Below are positions 25,555 through 34,077 of a stretch of DNA of 64,000 nt, piece by piece. Under the pieces are notes generated by a model. It saw only the letters and a program-made list of their open reading frames with translations, searched no databases and was not told the origin of the DNA. The translations under genes and the position numbers were made by a program. This DNA comes from CAYFKJ01 sp964528595. GTDB taxonomy: Bacteria; Pseudomonadota; Alphaproteobacteria; UBA2966. The DNA lies in assembly GCA_964528595.1 (NCBI GenBank), contig CAZGTM010000001.1:124001-188000 (forward strand). Direction: 5' to 3'. Each line of letters opens with the position of its first letter. Position 1 is the stretch's first letter.

Positions 25555-26298
25555 ATGTGTGGCCGTTACAGCCTGACCTCCCCGCCCGAAGCGATGTATT
25601 TGCTATTTGGCTTGCGCGAACTGACCAACCTCGCGCCGCGCTACAACATCGCGCCGTCACAAGACGTTCCGGTCGTCCGCACGGGCGAAAACGGCGCGCG
25701 TGAATTGGTCATGCTGCACTGGGGGTTGATCCCGTCCTGGGCCAAACAGCGCGATTTCGGCGCCAAAACGATCAACGCCCGGGCTGAAACCGTGGCTGAA
25801 AAACCGTCCTTCCGGGCTGCCTTCAAGAAGCGCCGCTGCCTCATCCCGGCGGACGGTTATTATGAGTGGGTAAAGGCCGGAAACGGCAAGCAGCCTTACC
25901 GTTTCAGCCGCGAGGACGGCGGCGTGTTCGCCTTGGCCGGATTGTGGGAGCACTGGCAGGACCCGGCGGATGGCGAAACCGTGGAATCGTGCTCAATTAT
26001 CGTCCGCGAAGCCGGCCCCATGACGGCGCCGCTGCACCATCGCATGCCGGCCATCGTCCCGCATGAGCAGTTCGAACTCTGGCTCGGGGAGGAGGAGGCG
26101 GATCAGACCGAGGTCGCCGCCGTGCTGGACACGCCCAACGAAGAGGGGTTGAGGGTGTATCCGGTCTCCAAACGCGTCAACAGCCCAAGGAATGACGATC
26201 CCGGCTGTATCGAAGCGCTCGACGATGCGGCGCTGGAGGATGACGCCGGTAACCAGGATGACGAAAAGCCGCCGCCGGCGCAGGGGAACCTGTTTTGA
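25555..26298 (+). CDS. SOS-response-associated peptidase (SRAP/YedK/HMCES family)
   Basis: YedK/HMCES proteins cap abasic sites in single-stranded DNA by forming a thiazolidine link with Cys2. The start at 25555 gives MCGRYSL, placing the cysteine at position 2 as needed; the frame is open 63 nt upstream. Other conserved residues are visible in NARAET, PADGYYEW (catalytic Glu) and PLHHRMPAI (catalytic His). The C-terminal 30 residues are acidic and poorly conserved. The stop overlaps the pyrD start by 4 nt, so pyrD may be translationally coupled. Confidence 0.9.
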   Translation: MCGRYSLTSPPEAMYLLFGLRELTNLAPRYNIAPSQDVPVVRTGENGARELVMLHWGLIPSWAKQRDFGAKTINARAETVAEKPSFRAAFKKRRCLIPADGYYEWVKAGNGKQPYRFSREDGGVFALAGLWEHWQDPADGETVESCSIIVREAGPMTAPLHHRMPAIVPHEQFELWLGEEEADQTEVAAVLDTPNEEGLRVYPVSKRVNSPRNDDPGCIEALDDAALEDDAGNQDDEKPPPAQGNLF

Positions 26299-27362
26299 TC
26301 GATTTTTTTCCTTTGGTTGGTCCCGTTTTCCGCCTTATCGATCCCGAAACCGCCCACCGGATGACCGTCAACGCCCTGCGTCTGGGATTGCCGCCAAGGC
26401 GGGCCGGCGCCGACGATGTCCGCTTGAAGACGCAGGCAATGGGGCGTGAATTTCCCAACCCCGTCGGTCTCGCCGCCGGCTTCGACAAGAACGCCGAAGT
26501 CCCTGACGCCATGCTGCGCCTCGGCTTTGGCTTCGTCGAAGTCGGTAGCGTCACGCCGTTGGCCCAGCCGGGCAACCCGCGACCGAGGCTCTTTCGCCTG
26601 CCCGAAGACCGCGCCGTCATCAACCGCAACGGCTTTAACAATGAAGGCCTGGATGTGGTCGAACGCCGCCTGCGGACACGCCGGGGCCGGCGCGGCATCG
26701 TCGGCGCCAACGTCGGCGCCAACAAGGACAGCGCCGACCGCATCGGAGATTATGTCGCCTGCGTAAAACGCCTGGCTGGTTTCGCGGAATTCTTGACGAT
26801 CAACATATCCTCGCCCAACACCCCCGGTCTGCGCGACCTTCAAGGCCGCGACGCCCTGGATGAACTGCTTGAGCGCACCAAGGTCGCCCGGACTGAGATC
26901 ACCCCCGCCGGTGAGGTTCCCGTGCCGCTGGTGTTGAAGATCGCCCCCGATCTCGACACTGAAGGGCGCGAAATAGTTGCGGAGACGGCTTTGCGCCACG
27001 CCATCGACGGCATGATCATCAGCAACACCACGATCGCCCGTCCCCCGTTGAAAGGCCGTCACCGCGACGAGGCCGGCGGCCTCAGCGGCGTTCCCCTGAT
27101 GGCGCCGTCGACGGATTTGCTGGGGGAAATGTACAAGTTAACGGCCGGCCGCATCATGCTTGTCGGCACTGGCGGCATATCATCCGGCGCCGACGCTTAC
27201 GCCAAGCTCCGGGCCGGCGCCACGCTGGTGCAACTCTACACGGCGCTGGTCTATGCCGGGCCGGCCCTTGTGGGACGCATCAAGGCAGATTTGGCGGCGC
27301 TTCTGGCGGCGGACGGTTTTGCCTGCGTCAACGATGCCGTCGGCGTGGACATCGACCTGTAA
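26295..27362 (+). CDS. pyrD: Dihydroorotate dehydrogenase, class 2
   Basis: PyrD oxidizes dihydroorotate to orotate at the membrane with ubiquinone. The 355-residue protein has the class 2 N-terminal helix (DFFPLVGPVFRLIDPETAHR) that docks to the membrane. FMN and substrate motifs include NPVGLAAGFDKNAEV, INISSPNTPGLRDLQ (with the catalytic serine region), ISNTTI and GTGGISSG. The start is a TTG overlapping the SRAP stop (TTGA). No better start restores the N-terminal helix. It is followed after 50 nt by the HAD gene. Confidence 0.92.
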   Translation: MIDFFPLVGPVFRLIDPETAHRMTVNALRLGLPPRRAGADDVRLKTQAMGREFPNPVGLAAGFDKNAEVPDAMLRLGFGFVEVGSVTPLAQPGNPRPRLFRLPEDRAVINRNGFNNEGLDVVERRLRTRRGRRGIVGANVGANKDSADRIGDYVACVKRLAGFAEFLTINISSPNTPGLRDLQGRDALDELLERTKVARTEITPAGEVPVPLVLKIAPDLDTEGREIVAETALRHAIDGMIISNTTIARPPLKGRHRDEAGGLSGVPLMAPSTDLLGEMYKLTAGRIMLVGTGGISSGADAYAKLRAGATLVQLYTALVYAGPALVGRIKADLAALLAADGFACVNDAVGVDIDL

Positions 27363-27412
27363 CTGCGATATGGCTCACTCCCCTATGCAAGCGTAACCGA
27401 GCACCGACCTCC

Positions 27413-28285
27413 GTGACCCTTCCCCTTCTCAACGGCATCCGCGAAATCGCCGAGCGTTACGACGCTTTGATCCTCGATCTGTGGGGCGTCGTCCATAACG
27501 GCGTCGAACCCTATCCCGGCGTTCTCGATTGTCTGGCGAAATTGCACCAGGCAGGAAAACGCATCGTCCTGCTGTCCAACGCGCCCCGGGCCAGCGAAAA
27601 GGTAACCGTCCAGGTCGCCGGGTTCGGCGTGCCGCGGGAGGCCTACGACATCCTCGTGACTTCAGGCGACGTCACCAGGCTGGGCGTGAGCCAACGCGAT
27701 GACGATTGGCACGCCGCCCTGGGCGAGCGCTTCTATCATGTCGGCCCGGAGCGCGACTGGGGCTTGCTCGACGGCACCGGCGTGACGGAAGTGGACGATC
27801 TCGAAGCCGCTGACTTCGTCCTGACATCGGGCCTGCGCGACGACGAAACCGAGACCGAGGAAGATTATCGCAGCGAATTCGAGCAGGCGCTGTCACGGCA
27901 GTTGCCGATGATCTGCGCCAATCCCGATCTCTCGGTCATGCGCGGCGATCATATGGTGCTCTGTGCCGGATCCCTGGCCGTGGCCTACGAGCGCATGGGC
28001 GGCAACGTCCGCTTTCACGGCAAGCCCCATGCCCGCGCCTACGAGGTTTGTTTCGAGCGCCTGGGAGATGTGCCGCGCGACCGCATTGTGGCGGTCGGCG
28101 ACAGTTTCCGTACCGACATCGCCGGCGCCCGTGGGATCGGCATTGATTCGTTGTTCGTCCTGACCGGCATTCATGCCGGGGAACTGGGCGGGGCGTCGGG
28201 TGCGCCCGATGCGGCCAAGATCGAAGCCGCCGCCGCCGAGGCGGGTCACATGCCGACAGCCGCCATTCCGGGTTTTTTCTGGTAA
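27413..28285 (+). CDS. HAD-superfamily class IIA hydrolase (TIGR01459-like)
   Basis: The 290-residue protein has HAD motif I as LDLWGVVHNG (about residues 21-30, with Trp-Gly in place of the usual variant), motif II as LLSNAPR and motif III plus IV around GKPHARAYE and VGDSFRTDIAGARG. It is a subclass IIA cap-type phosphatase of the alphaproteobacterial TIGR01459 family, whose substrate is not established. Translation starts at a GTG at 27413. It converges with the kynureninase gene, 4 nt apart. Confidence 0.82.
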   Translation: MTLPLLNGIREIAERYDALILDLWGVVHNGVEPYPGVLDCLAKLHQAGKRIVLLSNAPRASEKVTVQVAGFGVPREAYDILVTSGDVTRLGVSQRDDDWHAALGERFYHVGPERDWGLLDGTGVTEVDDLEAADFVLTSGLRDDETETEEDYRSEFEQALSRQLPMICANPDLSVMRGDHMVLCAGSLAVAYERMGGNVRFHGKPHARAYEVCFERLGDVPRDRIVAVGDSFRTDIAGARGIGIDSLFVLTGIHAGELGGASGAPDAAKIEAAAAEAGHMPTAAIPGFFW

Positions 28286-28289
28286 TTCC

Positions 28290-29528
28290 TTAGGTTACGG
28301 CGCCGCGCACCGAGTATTCCGGGGCGCGCCAGGTCTCCCCGTCCATTATCCCGAACAGCGTATCGACCGCGTCCCAGACGTCGGTATGGCGCAGATAAAG
28401 CGGCGTAAAGCCGAAGCGCAGCACGTTGGGCTCGCGATAATCGCCGATCACGCCGGCGGCGATCAGGGCCTGCATGATGGGAAAGGCGTGCTCGTGACGG
28501 AAGGACACCTGGCTGCCGCGCAAACCGTGCTCCCGCGGGGTATCCAGTTCAAAGTCGAAATCGGCGCAGCGGCCTTCGACCAATTCGATGAAGAGGTCCG
28601 TTTGGCGCAGGCTCTTGGCCCGGAGATCGGCCATGTCCAGTCCGTCCCAGACATCCAGTGCGCTGTCCAGCGCCGACAGCGCCAGGATGGTGTGGGAACC
28701 ACAAAGGTTCCGTTCGATCCCGCCGGCCGGTTGATACTGGTTGCTGAAGTTGAAGGGGGCGGCGTGACCCATCCAGCCCGACAAAGGTTGTTCGACATCG
28801 TCCTGTAACCGTTTCGGGACGTAGAGAAAAGCCGGCGCACCCGGCCCGCCGTTGAGGTATTTATAGGTACAGCCGATGGCGAGGTCGGCATTCGCGCCGT
28901 TGAGGTCGACCGGGACGGCGCCCGCCGAATGGCAGAGATCCCACAGCATCAACGCACCTTGGGCCTGGACGGCCGCGGTGACGGCCGCCATGTCGAGCAT
29001 CCGCCCGGTGCGGTAATCGACCTGGGTCAGCATGACGACGGCGGTGTCGTCGTCGACGGCCGCCAGGATATCGCCGCCGTCCTCCACCAGCCTCAACTCG
29101 TGGCCGTCGTCGAGAAACTTGATCAGGCCCTGGACCATGTAGAGATCGGTCGGGAAATTGCCGGCCTCCGAGACAATGACCTTGCGTCCGGGGCGCATTT
29201 TGACGGCGGCAGCGACCTGCTTGAAGACGTTTACCGACGTGCTGTCGCCGACCACGATTTCGCCGGGGCCCGCGCCGACGAGATTGGCGATGCGGTCGCC
29301 GATGCGCGTGCCGGCGTTAATCCAGTCGGCGGCGTTCCAACTGCGGATCAGGCCGTCTCCCCATTCTTCGCGAACCACGGTTTCCATACGCCGGGCGGCG
29401 GCGTGGGTAAGCGGACCGAGCGAATTGCCGTCGAGGTAAACGACGTTTTCGGGCAATTGAAAGGCCTGCCGGCAGGAGCCGAGGGGATCGGCGGCGTCCA
29501 GCGCCGCGCATTCGTCACGCGTTATCAT
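28290..29528 (-). CDS. kynU: Kynureninase
   Basis: Kynureninase splits kynurenine to anthranilate and alanine with PLP in tryptophan degradation. The 412-residue protein has the typical start region YLDGNSLGPL, the phosphate loop GDSTSVNVFK, DLCHSAGAVPVDL and the PLP lysine in GCTYKYLNGGPG, all at expected distances. I place the start at the ATG at 29528; the frame is open to 29609 but that part shows no homology. No tryptophan dioxygenase lies in the window. The cyclase-family protein at 35994 has a signal peptide and is not an obvious formamidase partner. Confidence 0.9.
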   Translation of the reverse strand: MITRDECAALDAADPLGSCRQAFQLPENVVYLDGNSLGPLTHAAARRMETVVREEWGDGLIRSWNAADWINAGTRIGDRIANLVGAGPGEIVVGDSTSVNVFKQVAAAVKMRPGRKVIVSEAGNFPTDLYMVQGLIKFLDDGHELRLVEDGGDILAAVDDDTAVVMLTQVDYRTGRMLDMAAVTAAVQAQGALMLWDLCHSAGAVPVDLNGANADLAIGCTYKYLNGGPGAPAFLYVPKRLQDDVEQPLSGWMGHAAPFNFSNQYQPAGGIERNLCGSHTILALSALDSALDVWDGLDMADLRAKSLRQTDLFIELVEGRCADFDFELDTPREHGLRGSQVSFRHEHAFPIMQALIAAGVIGDYREPNVLRFGFTPLYLRHTDVWDAVDTLFGIMDGETWRAPEYSVRGAVT

Positions 29529-29638
29529 GAGGGTCGTCTTTTCGCAGTTGGGCCAGGCAAAACTTGAGCGCGACAGGGTGGGGGAACGCAGGTTCGGGCG
29601 CAAGCCCAATTTGCGCGATCAATATGCAGAGAGGCTAA

Positions 29639-30895
29639 TCAGGCGTTGGCGTACTTGGCAGGAGCTTCAAGCATGGCCTTGACGTTTTCGGCCTGGGCTT
29701 CGTCCGGCACGCCGATGCCGCCGTCGAGAATGAAGCCGCCGCCTTTTCCCACGACCTCGATCAATCTCCGGCAGTAGTCGTCGACATCGTCGGGGGTTCC
29801 GGTGTTGAGCAGCGAGGGCGGCACATTGCCGCGCAGGCAGGTGACCTCGCCGAGAATTTCCTTGGCCCGGAAGAGATCGCCCCGCTCGAACCAATAGATC
29901 GCCTTCCCGGGCGGTATGTCGCCGATCAATTCCATGCGGGAGGTGCAGTCGCCCTCCCACAGCAGCATGGGATTCAAACCGGCCTCGATCAGGCTCAGGA
30001 TGACTTTCTTGAAAGGCGGCCAGAAGAATTTCTTGAAGTGCTCCTCGCCCATGAAGCCGTCAAACGCCCAGTGGATGGGAATGAAGACGATCTTGCAGGG
30101 GTGGTTTCGCGCCTGGGCGACGGCGGCGCGGACGATGAAGATCGCTGCCTTGTCCATGGCTTCCAGGAACTGGTCGCCGTTGCGGTACATATCGAGCATC
30201 GCCCCTTTCGAGCCGCGGAAGTAATCAGCGAAATAGTCGAAGGGCGAGATGGCGGCGGCGCCTTGGACCAGCGGGAAGCCGGCTTCCGCCATTTCCTGGG
30301 CAAAGTTCATGGCCTGCCGCAACATGGACTGCATAGCCTCGCCGGCTTTGGACATTGCCTGAAATGACTCTACGACAGCGGGATTAGAAAACGCGCGCGT
30401 GCCCAAAACCGACTGGATGTAATAATTCCCCGGAAAATCCGGCAGTTTGGCGAAGCCCTCGCAGACGCCCGAAATGCGCGGCAGATATTTGCTGAGATAA
30501 AACCCGGTCGGGTCGAAGATGTAATCCTCGTACTCGTCGGCGCTCATGTATTCCTTGTCGAGGAATTGGTAGGAGACGTTGGGCGCCGTGCCGTGTCCCG
30601 GCCACTCCAGTTGTTTGTAGTCCATGGCCTCCATGGTGGGGCCCAGGGCGATATTGATGTGCGGCAGGGAAAAGCAGTCCGGTTGGAACTCGTTCAGGAT
30701 GCGGCGGACGATGTCCGACAGCATGTCGTAGTCGTACATCGTGTCCTGGCAGGTGACGCCGCCGTACTTGGCGTACCAGAACATGGAATAGAAAACCGAA
30801 ACGGCCCGGTCGGTTTCCTTCAAAGCGATGGCGTCCTGCAAGCGCTGGTGACGCTCGTCGTAGAGTTCACTGGGGTTTCTGTCGATGGGGCTCAT
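29639..30895 (-). CDS. Uroporphyrinogen-decarboxylase-fold (UroD/MtaA-like) protein of unknown substrate
   Basis: The 418-residue protein has the UroD TIM-barrel outline used both by heme biosynthesis HemE and by corrinoid-dependent methyltransferases. Recognizable parts are SVLGTRAFSNP, PFDYFADYFRGSKGAMLDM, and LLWEGDCTSRMELI followed by PPGKAIYWFERGDL and LRGNVPPSLLNTGTPDDV. The HemE N-terminal arginine motif is not evident, so it is not the heme enzyme. Fusion or pairing with a corrinoid protein is not seen here. It may be a methyltransferase or an ether-cleaving enzyme of this diverse family. Confidence 0.7.
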   Translation of the reverse strand: MSPIDRNPSELYDERHQRLQDAIALKETDRAVSVFYSMFWYAKYGGVTCQDTMYDYDMLSDIVRRILNEFQPDCFSLPHINIALGPTMEAMDYKQLEWPGHGTAPNVSYQFLDKEYMSADEYEDYIFDPTGFYLSKYLPRISGVCEGFAKLPDFPGNYYIQSVLGTRAFSNPAVVESFQAMSKAGEAMQSMLRQAMNFAQEMAEAGFPLVQGAAAISPFDYFADYFRGSKGAMLDMYRNGDQFLEAMDKAAIFIVRAAVAQARNHPCKIVFIPIHWAFDGFMGEEHFKKFFWPPFKKVILSLIEAGLNPMLLWEGDCTSRMELIGDIPPGKAIYWFERGDLFRAKEILGEVTCLRGNVPPSLLNTGTPDDVDDYCRRLIEVVGKGGGFILDGGIGVPDEAQAENVKAMLEAPAKYANA

Positions 30896-31120
30896 AAAAA
30901 CGTACTCCGGAACCTAATTCCGCGGGGGGGAAGTCCGCATTTTCATCGGATGATTATGTAGTTTCGAAAACTTGCAGGTGGCGGCTGCATCGTCAATCCC
31001 TTCTCCGGGCCCGGGTATCCAGCCAAGCGAATGATGGTGTTCGTCTTCTGACCGATGGGCTATCGTGAGACCGGGCGGTATACGGCTATTCAGCCCATTT
31101 TTTATCGGAATTTTGTACGA

Positions 31121-32194
31121 ATGATCCGTCATTTCAGGTTTTCTTTGGGTTTCACCGTGGTCTGTCTTGCCGCCGCTTTGTGGTGGGGGATGAGATCGCC
31201 GGAGGGCTGGCTGGTGGCTCTCGGCGTCACCGTCATGTTGGCCGTCATGGAGATCAGCCTGTCTTTCGACAATGCCGTGGTGAACGCTACGGTGCTGCGC
31301 GAAATGGACGAGAAATGGCAGCGTCTGTTCCTCACCGTCGGCATCTTGATCGCCGTTTTCGGCATGCGCCTGGTGTTTCCCATCCTTGTCGTGGCGATTG
31401 CGACATTGGGTAATAGCGTTGACGGATTTGGCGCCCACACGATCCACACGGCCTATCAAGCCGTTCATGAACCGGCGGAATTCGCGCGGCATTTGCAGAA
31501 CGCCCATACCGGTATCGCCGCCTTCGGCGGTATGTTCCTGATGATGGTGTTTTTCACCTTCCTGTTCGATACCGGCAAGAAACACCACTGGCTCGGCTCG
31601 TGGGAAGCCTGGCTCTCCGGCATGGGCCGTCACCGTTCGCTCAAGGCCATTGCGGCCCTGGCCTTTCTGCTGGTCGCCCAGTGGTTCATGCCGTTGAGCG
31701 ACGAAGACCGACTGACGGTCTTCATGGCTGGTGTCTCCGGGGTCATCCTGTTCGTTTGCATTCACGCGCTGGGCGACCTGTTCGACACGCGTGAAGGGCG
31801 TTCGGCCCTGATCGAAACGGCGCGGCGCAATGGCGCCATGGGTTTCCTTTATCTTGAGGTGCTCGACGCCTCGTTCTCCTTCGACGGCGTCATCGGCGCC
31901 TTCGCCATCACCCGCGACGTGGTTATCATTATGCTGGGCTTGGCGATCGGCGCCATGTTCGTGCGCTCCATGACGGTTTTCCTGCTGCGCCAGGGTACGC
32001 TGGCCAAGTTCATCTTCCTCGAGCACGGCGCCCACTACGCCATCGGCGCGCTCGGGCTGATCATGCTCTATTCCATCGTCGAACACGTCCCGGAATTGCT
32101 AACCGGCCTGGTCGGCGTTGTCTTGATCGGGCTATCCGTGTTCTCTTCGATACGGCACCGCGACCGGCCTATTTCCGAACGCTCAGAACCGTGA
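31121..32194 (+). CDS. DUF475/TerC-like integral membrane protein
   Basis: The protein of about 357 residues is strongly hydrophobic, with eight or so membrane segments. It carries the acidic in-membrane motif EISLSFDNAVVNA near residue 45 and a second copy (EVLDASFSFDGVIGA). These repeats are typical of the DUF475 branch of the TerC/LysE-like transporters, which are linked to metal ion export. I chose the ATG at 31121 because it places the first membrane segment 10 residues from the start; an ATG at 31055 is in frame. It overlaps the convergent methyltransferase gene by 26 nt. Confidence 0.82.
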   Translation: MIRHFRFSLGFTVVCLAAALWWGMRSPEGWLVALGVTVMLAVMEISLSFDNAVVNATVLREMDEKWQRLFLTVGILIAVFGMRLVFPILVVAIATLGNSVDGFGAHTIHTAYQAVHEPAEFARHLQNAHTGIAAFGGMFLMMVFFTFLFDTGKKHHWLGSWEAWLSGMGRHRSLKAIAALAFLLVAQWFMPLSDEDRLTVFMAGVSGVILFVCIHALGDLFDTREGRSALIETARRNGAMGFLYLEVLDASFSFDGVIGAFAITRDVVIIMLGLAIGAMFVRSMTVFLLRQGTLAKFIFLEHGAHYAIGALGLIMLYSIVEHVPELLTGLVGVVLIGLSVFSSIRHRDRPISERSEP

Positions 32195-33227
32195 AACCTT
32201 CGCCGATGACAGTGCGCTGGATGTCTTCCGAGAATCCGGCACTTCGCAGCAGCGTTTCCTGTTCCTCCGCCGTCGGCAGCACGTTTCCCCAGGTCAACTC
32301 TTCGAAGCCCGTCTGTACGGGGAAGAGGAATTCGGGCTGCCGCGATTCGGCCAGAGTGCTTGGGTAGGTCTCGTCGACGATCAGCAGCCAGCCGCCGGGC
32401 GCCAACGCGCGGTGGCAGCCGTCGATTACCTGCTGGCGGATCGCCGGCGCGATCTCATGCAGCACCTCGATCATCACGACGGCGTCGGCGGAGCCTTCCG
32501 CAACGGCGTTGCCGACGTCGCCTTCGATTAGATCGACCCTGTCTCCGACGCCCGCCGCGTCGACGGCGGCCCGCGCCGCCTTCAGGCCGGTGGGGTCGAT
32601 GTCAACGCCGATGCAACGGGCCTGCCCGAACGCTTTGGTCATCTGCAACAGATGGCGGCCCTCGCCGCAGCCAACTTCAAGCACGGTGCCGCCGGCGTCG
32701 AGCTTCTCCTGCAGCCCCGGCAGCGCCGGCAACAGTTTCCGGGCGCTCAGGACCTGCAAGCCGAAGGTACCCTCGGCGACGGCCTCGGAGAACGCCGCGC
32801 TGCGGCCCTGGAAAGGCACCGAATCCCCAGTCGCGAAGGCGTCCAGGCAGGAACGGTGGTCTTCCGTCGCGAACTCGGTGCCCAGGCGCACGAAGCCGCC
32901 GAGGTAGCGGGGGTGGCCGGGGCTCGCCAACACCTGGTCGATATAGGGGGCCAACCGGAAGGTACGGTCTTCCTCCCCCTCCAGCAGGCCGAACGAATAG
33001 GCCGTGGTGCACCAGGTTTCGATGTAGGGGGGGTGAAAGCCCAAATCGGCGGCAACCTCATCCGGTGTCGCGCCCGGTTTGTCGACGAACGCCCTGAACA
33101 GGCCGAGCCGGATACCGATGTCGATCAGGTGCATGGCGTTGAAGCCGCGCCGCCACTCGAACACCCTGGCGACCTGTTCCTCGGCCGTCGGTTCTGCGTT
33201 TGCCCCGTTTTGGTTGCCCGCCGTCAT
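32169..33227 (-). CDS. Class I SAM-dependent methyltransferase with N-terminal winged-helix-like domain
   Basis: This 352-residue protein has an N-terminal dimerization/winged-helix region of the O-methyltransferase type (NAMHLIDIGIRLGLFRAF). A class I Rossmann methyltransferase core follows, with motif I VLEVGCGEGRHLLQ at about residue 182, GVDIDPTGLKAAR, and ALAPGGWLLIVDE. The start at 33227 follows GGGAGA. The substrate is unknown; small aromatic or secondary metabolites are usual for such proteins. It is tail to tail with the DUF475 gene. Confidence 0.82.
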   Translation of the reverse strand: MTAGNQNGANAEPTAEEQVARVFEWRRGFNAMHLIDIGIRLGLFRAFVDKPGATPDEVAADLGFHPPYIETWCTTAYSFGLLEGEEDRTFRLAPYIDQVLASPGHPRYLGGFVRLGTEFATEDHRSCLDAFATGDSVPFQGRSAAFSEAVAEGTFGLQVLSARKLLPALPGLQEKLDAGGTVLEVGCGEGRHLLQMTKAFGQARCIGVDIDPTGLKAARAAVDAAGVGDRVDLIEGDVGNAVAEGSADAVVMIEVLHEIAPAIRQQVIDGCHRALAPGGWLLIVDETYPSTLAESRQPEFLFPVQTGFEELTWGNVLPTAEEQETLLRSAGFSEDIQRTVIGEGFTVLSVRK

Positions 33228-33412
33228 CACCCTATCTCCCCTAGTGTGCATCGCCGCGCGATCGCCTCGCCAACCAAAGACTAAATCTCCATCCCGGGCG
33301 CGGCAATATATGGCTGCCGATTGAAAGTGTACTGGCGCGGCACGATAATACCCACCCTGCTGCCATTTATGTCGACGCGCAGGGGGTAGGGGACAAACCG
33401 GGGGAATGAATC

Positions 33413-33967
33413 ATGGCAACCGGCAAGAAACTCACGGAAAAACTCCGGGCGTTTATCGGACGCCAGCCGCTTTTTTTTGTTGCGACGGCCGGTCGTGACG
33501 GCCGCGTCAACGTTTCGCCCAAGGGCATGGAGACGCTGCGGATTGCCGATGACAACAGGATCGTCTGGCTCAATCTGACCGGAAGCGGAAACGAGACCGC
33601 CGCACACCTGCGGGAGCAGAACCGCATGACCCTGATGTTCTGCGCTTTCGAAGGCGATGCCATGATCCTACGAGTTTATGGCCAGGCCGGCATCATTCAT
33701 CCCAGGGATTCCGAATGGGAGAGCGCTGCGGCCGACTTCCCGGTAATCGCAGGGAGCCGCCAGATCTTCGATATGAGCATCGATCTCGTTCAAATCTCCT
33801 GCGGCACCGGCGTTCCGATCATGAGCTTTGTCGAAAGCCGAGGGGAGAAGGAACTCGCTCCCTATTACGAAAACATGGGCCCCGAGGGCGTCGAAAAATA
33901 CTGGCGCAGAAAAAACCTGCGCAGCATCGACGGACGGGATACCGGGATAGTCGGTGAAGACGGATGA
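33413..33967 (+). CDS. Pyridoxamine-5'-phosphate-oxidase-fold flavoprotein
   Basis: The 184-residue protein has the split-barrel PNPOx fold: FFVATAGRDGRVNVSPKGME at residues 21-40, IVWLNLTGSGNETAAHLREQ and RMTLMFCAFEGDAMILRVYG. This subgroup is usually annotated as FMN-binding and of unknown substrate. It is not PdxH, which has other conserved residues. It stands alone between two 110-185-nt gaps that hold no other gene. Confidence 0.82.
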   Translation: MATGKKLTEKLRAFIGRQPLFFVATAGRDGRVNVSPKGMETLRIADDNRIVWLNLTGSGNETAAHLREQNRMTLMFCAFEGDAMILRVYGQAGIIHPRDSEWESAAADFPVIAGSRQIFDMSIDLVQISCGTGVPIMSFVESRGEKELAPYYENMGPEGVEKYWRRKNLRSIDGRDTGIVGEDG

Positions 33968-34077
33968 CATCGGTGCGATTGAGAATTATTGAATCGAAAC
34001 GAGTTGTTTCCGGAATGGCCTAGCCAATATTGTTCAGCTAGAGTCGGTTGTTGGATCTTCTTGGGGGGGAGAGGCAA

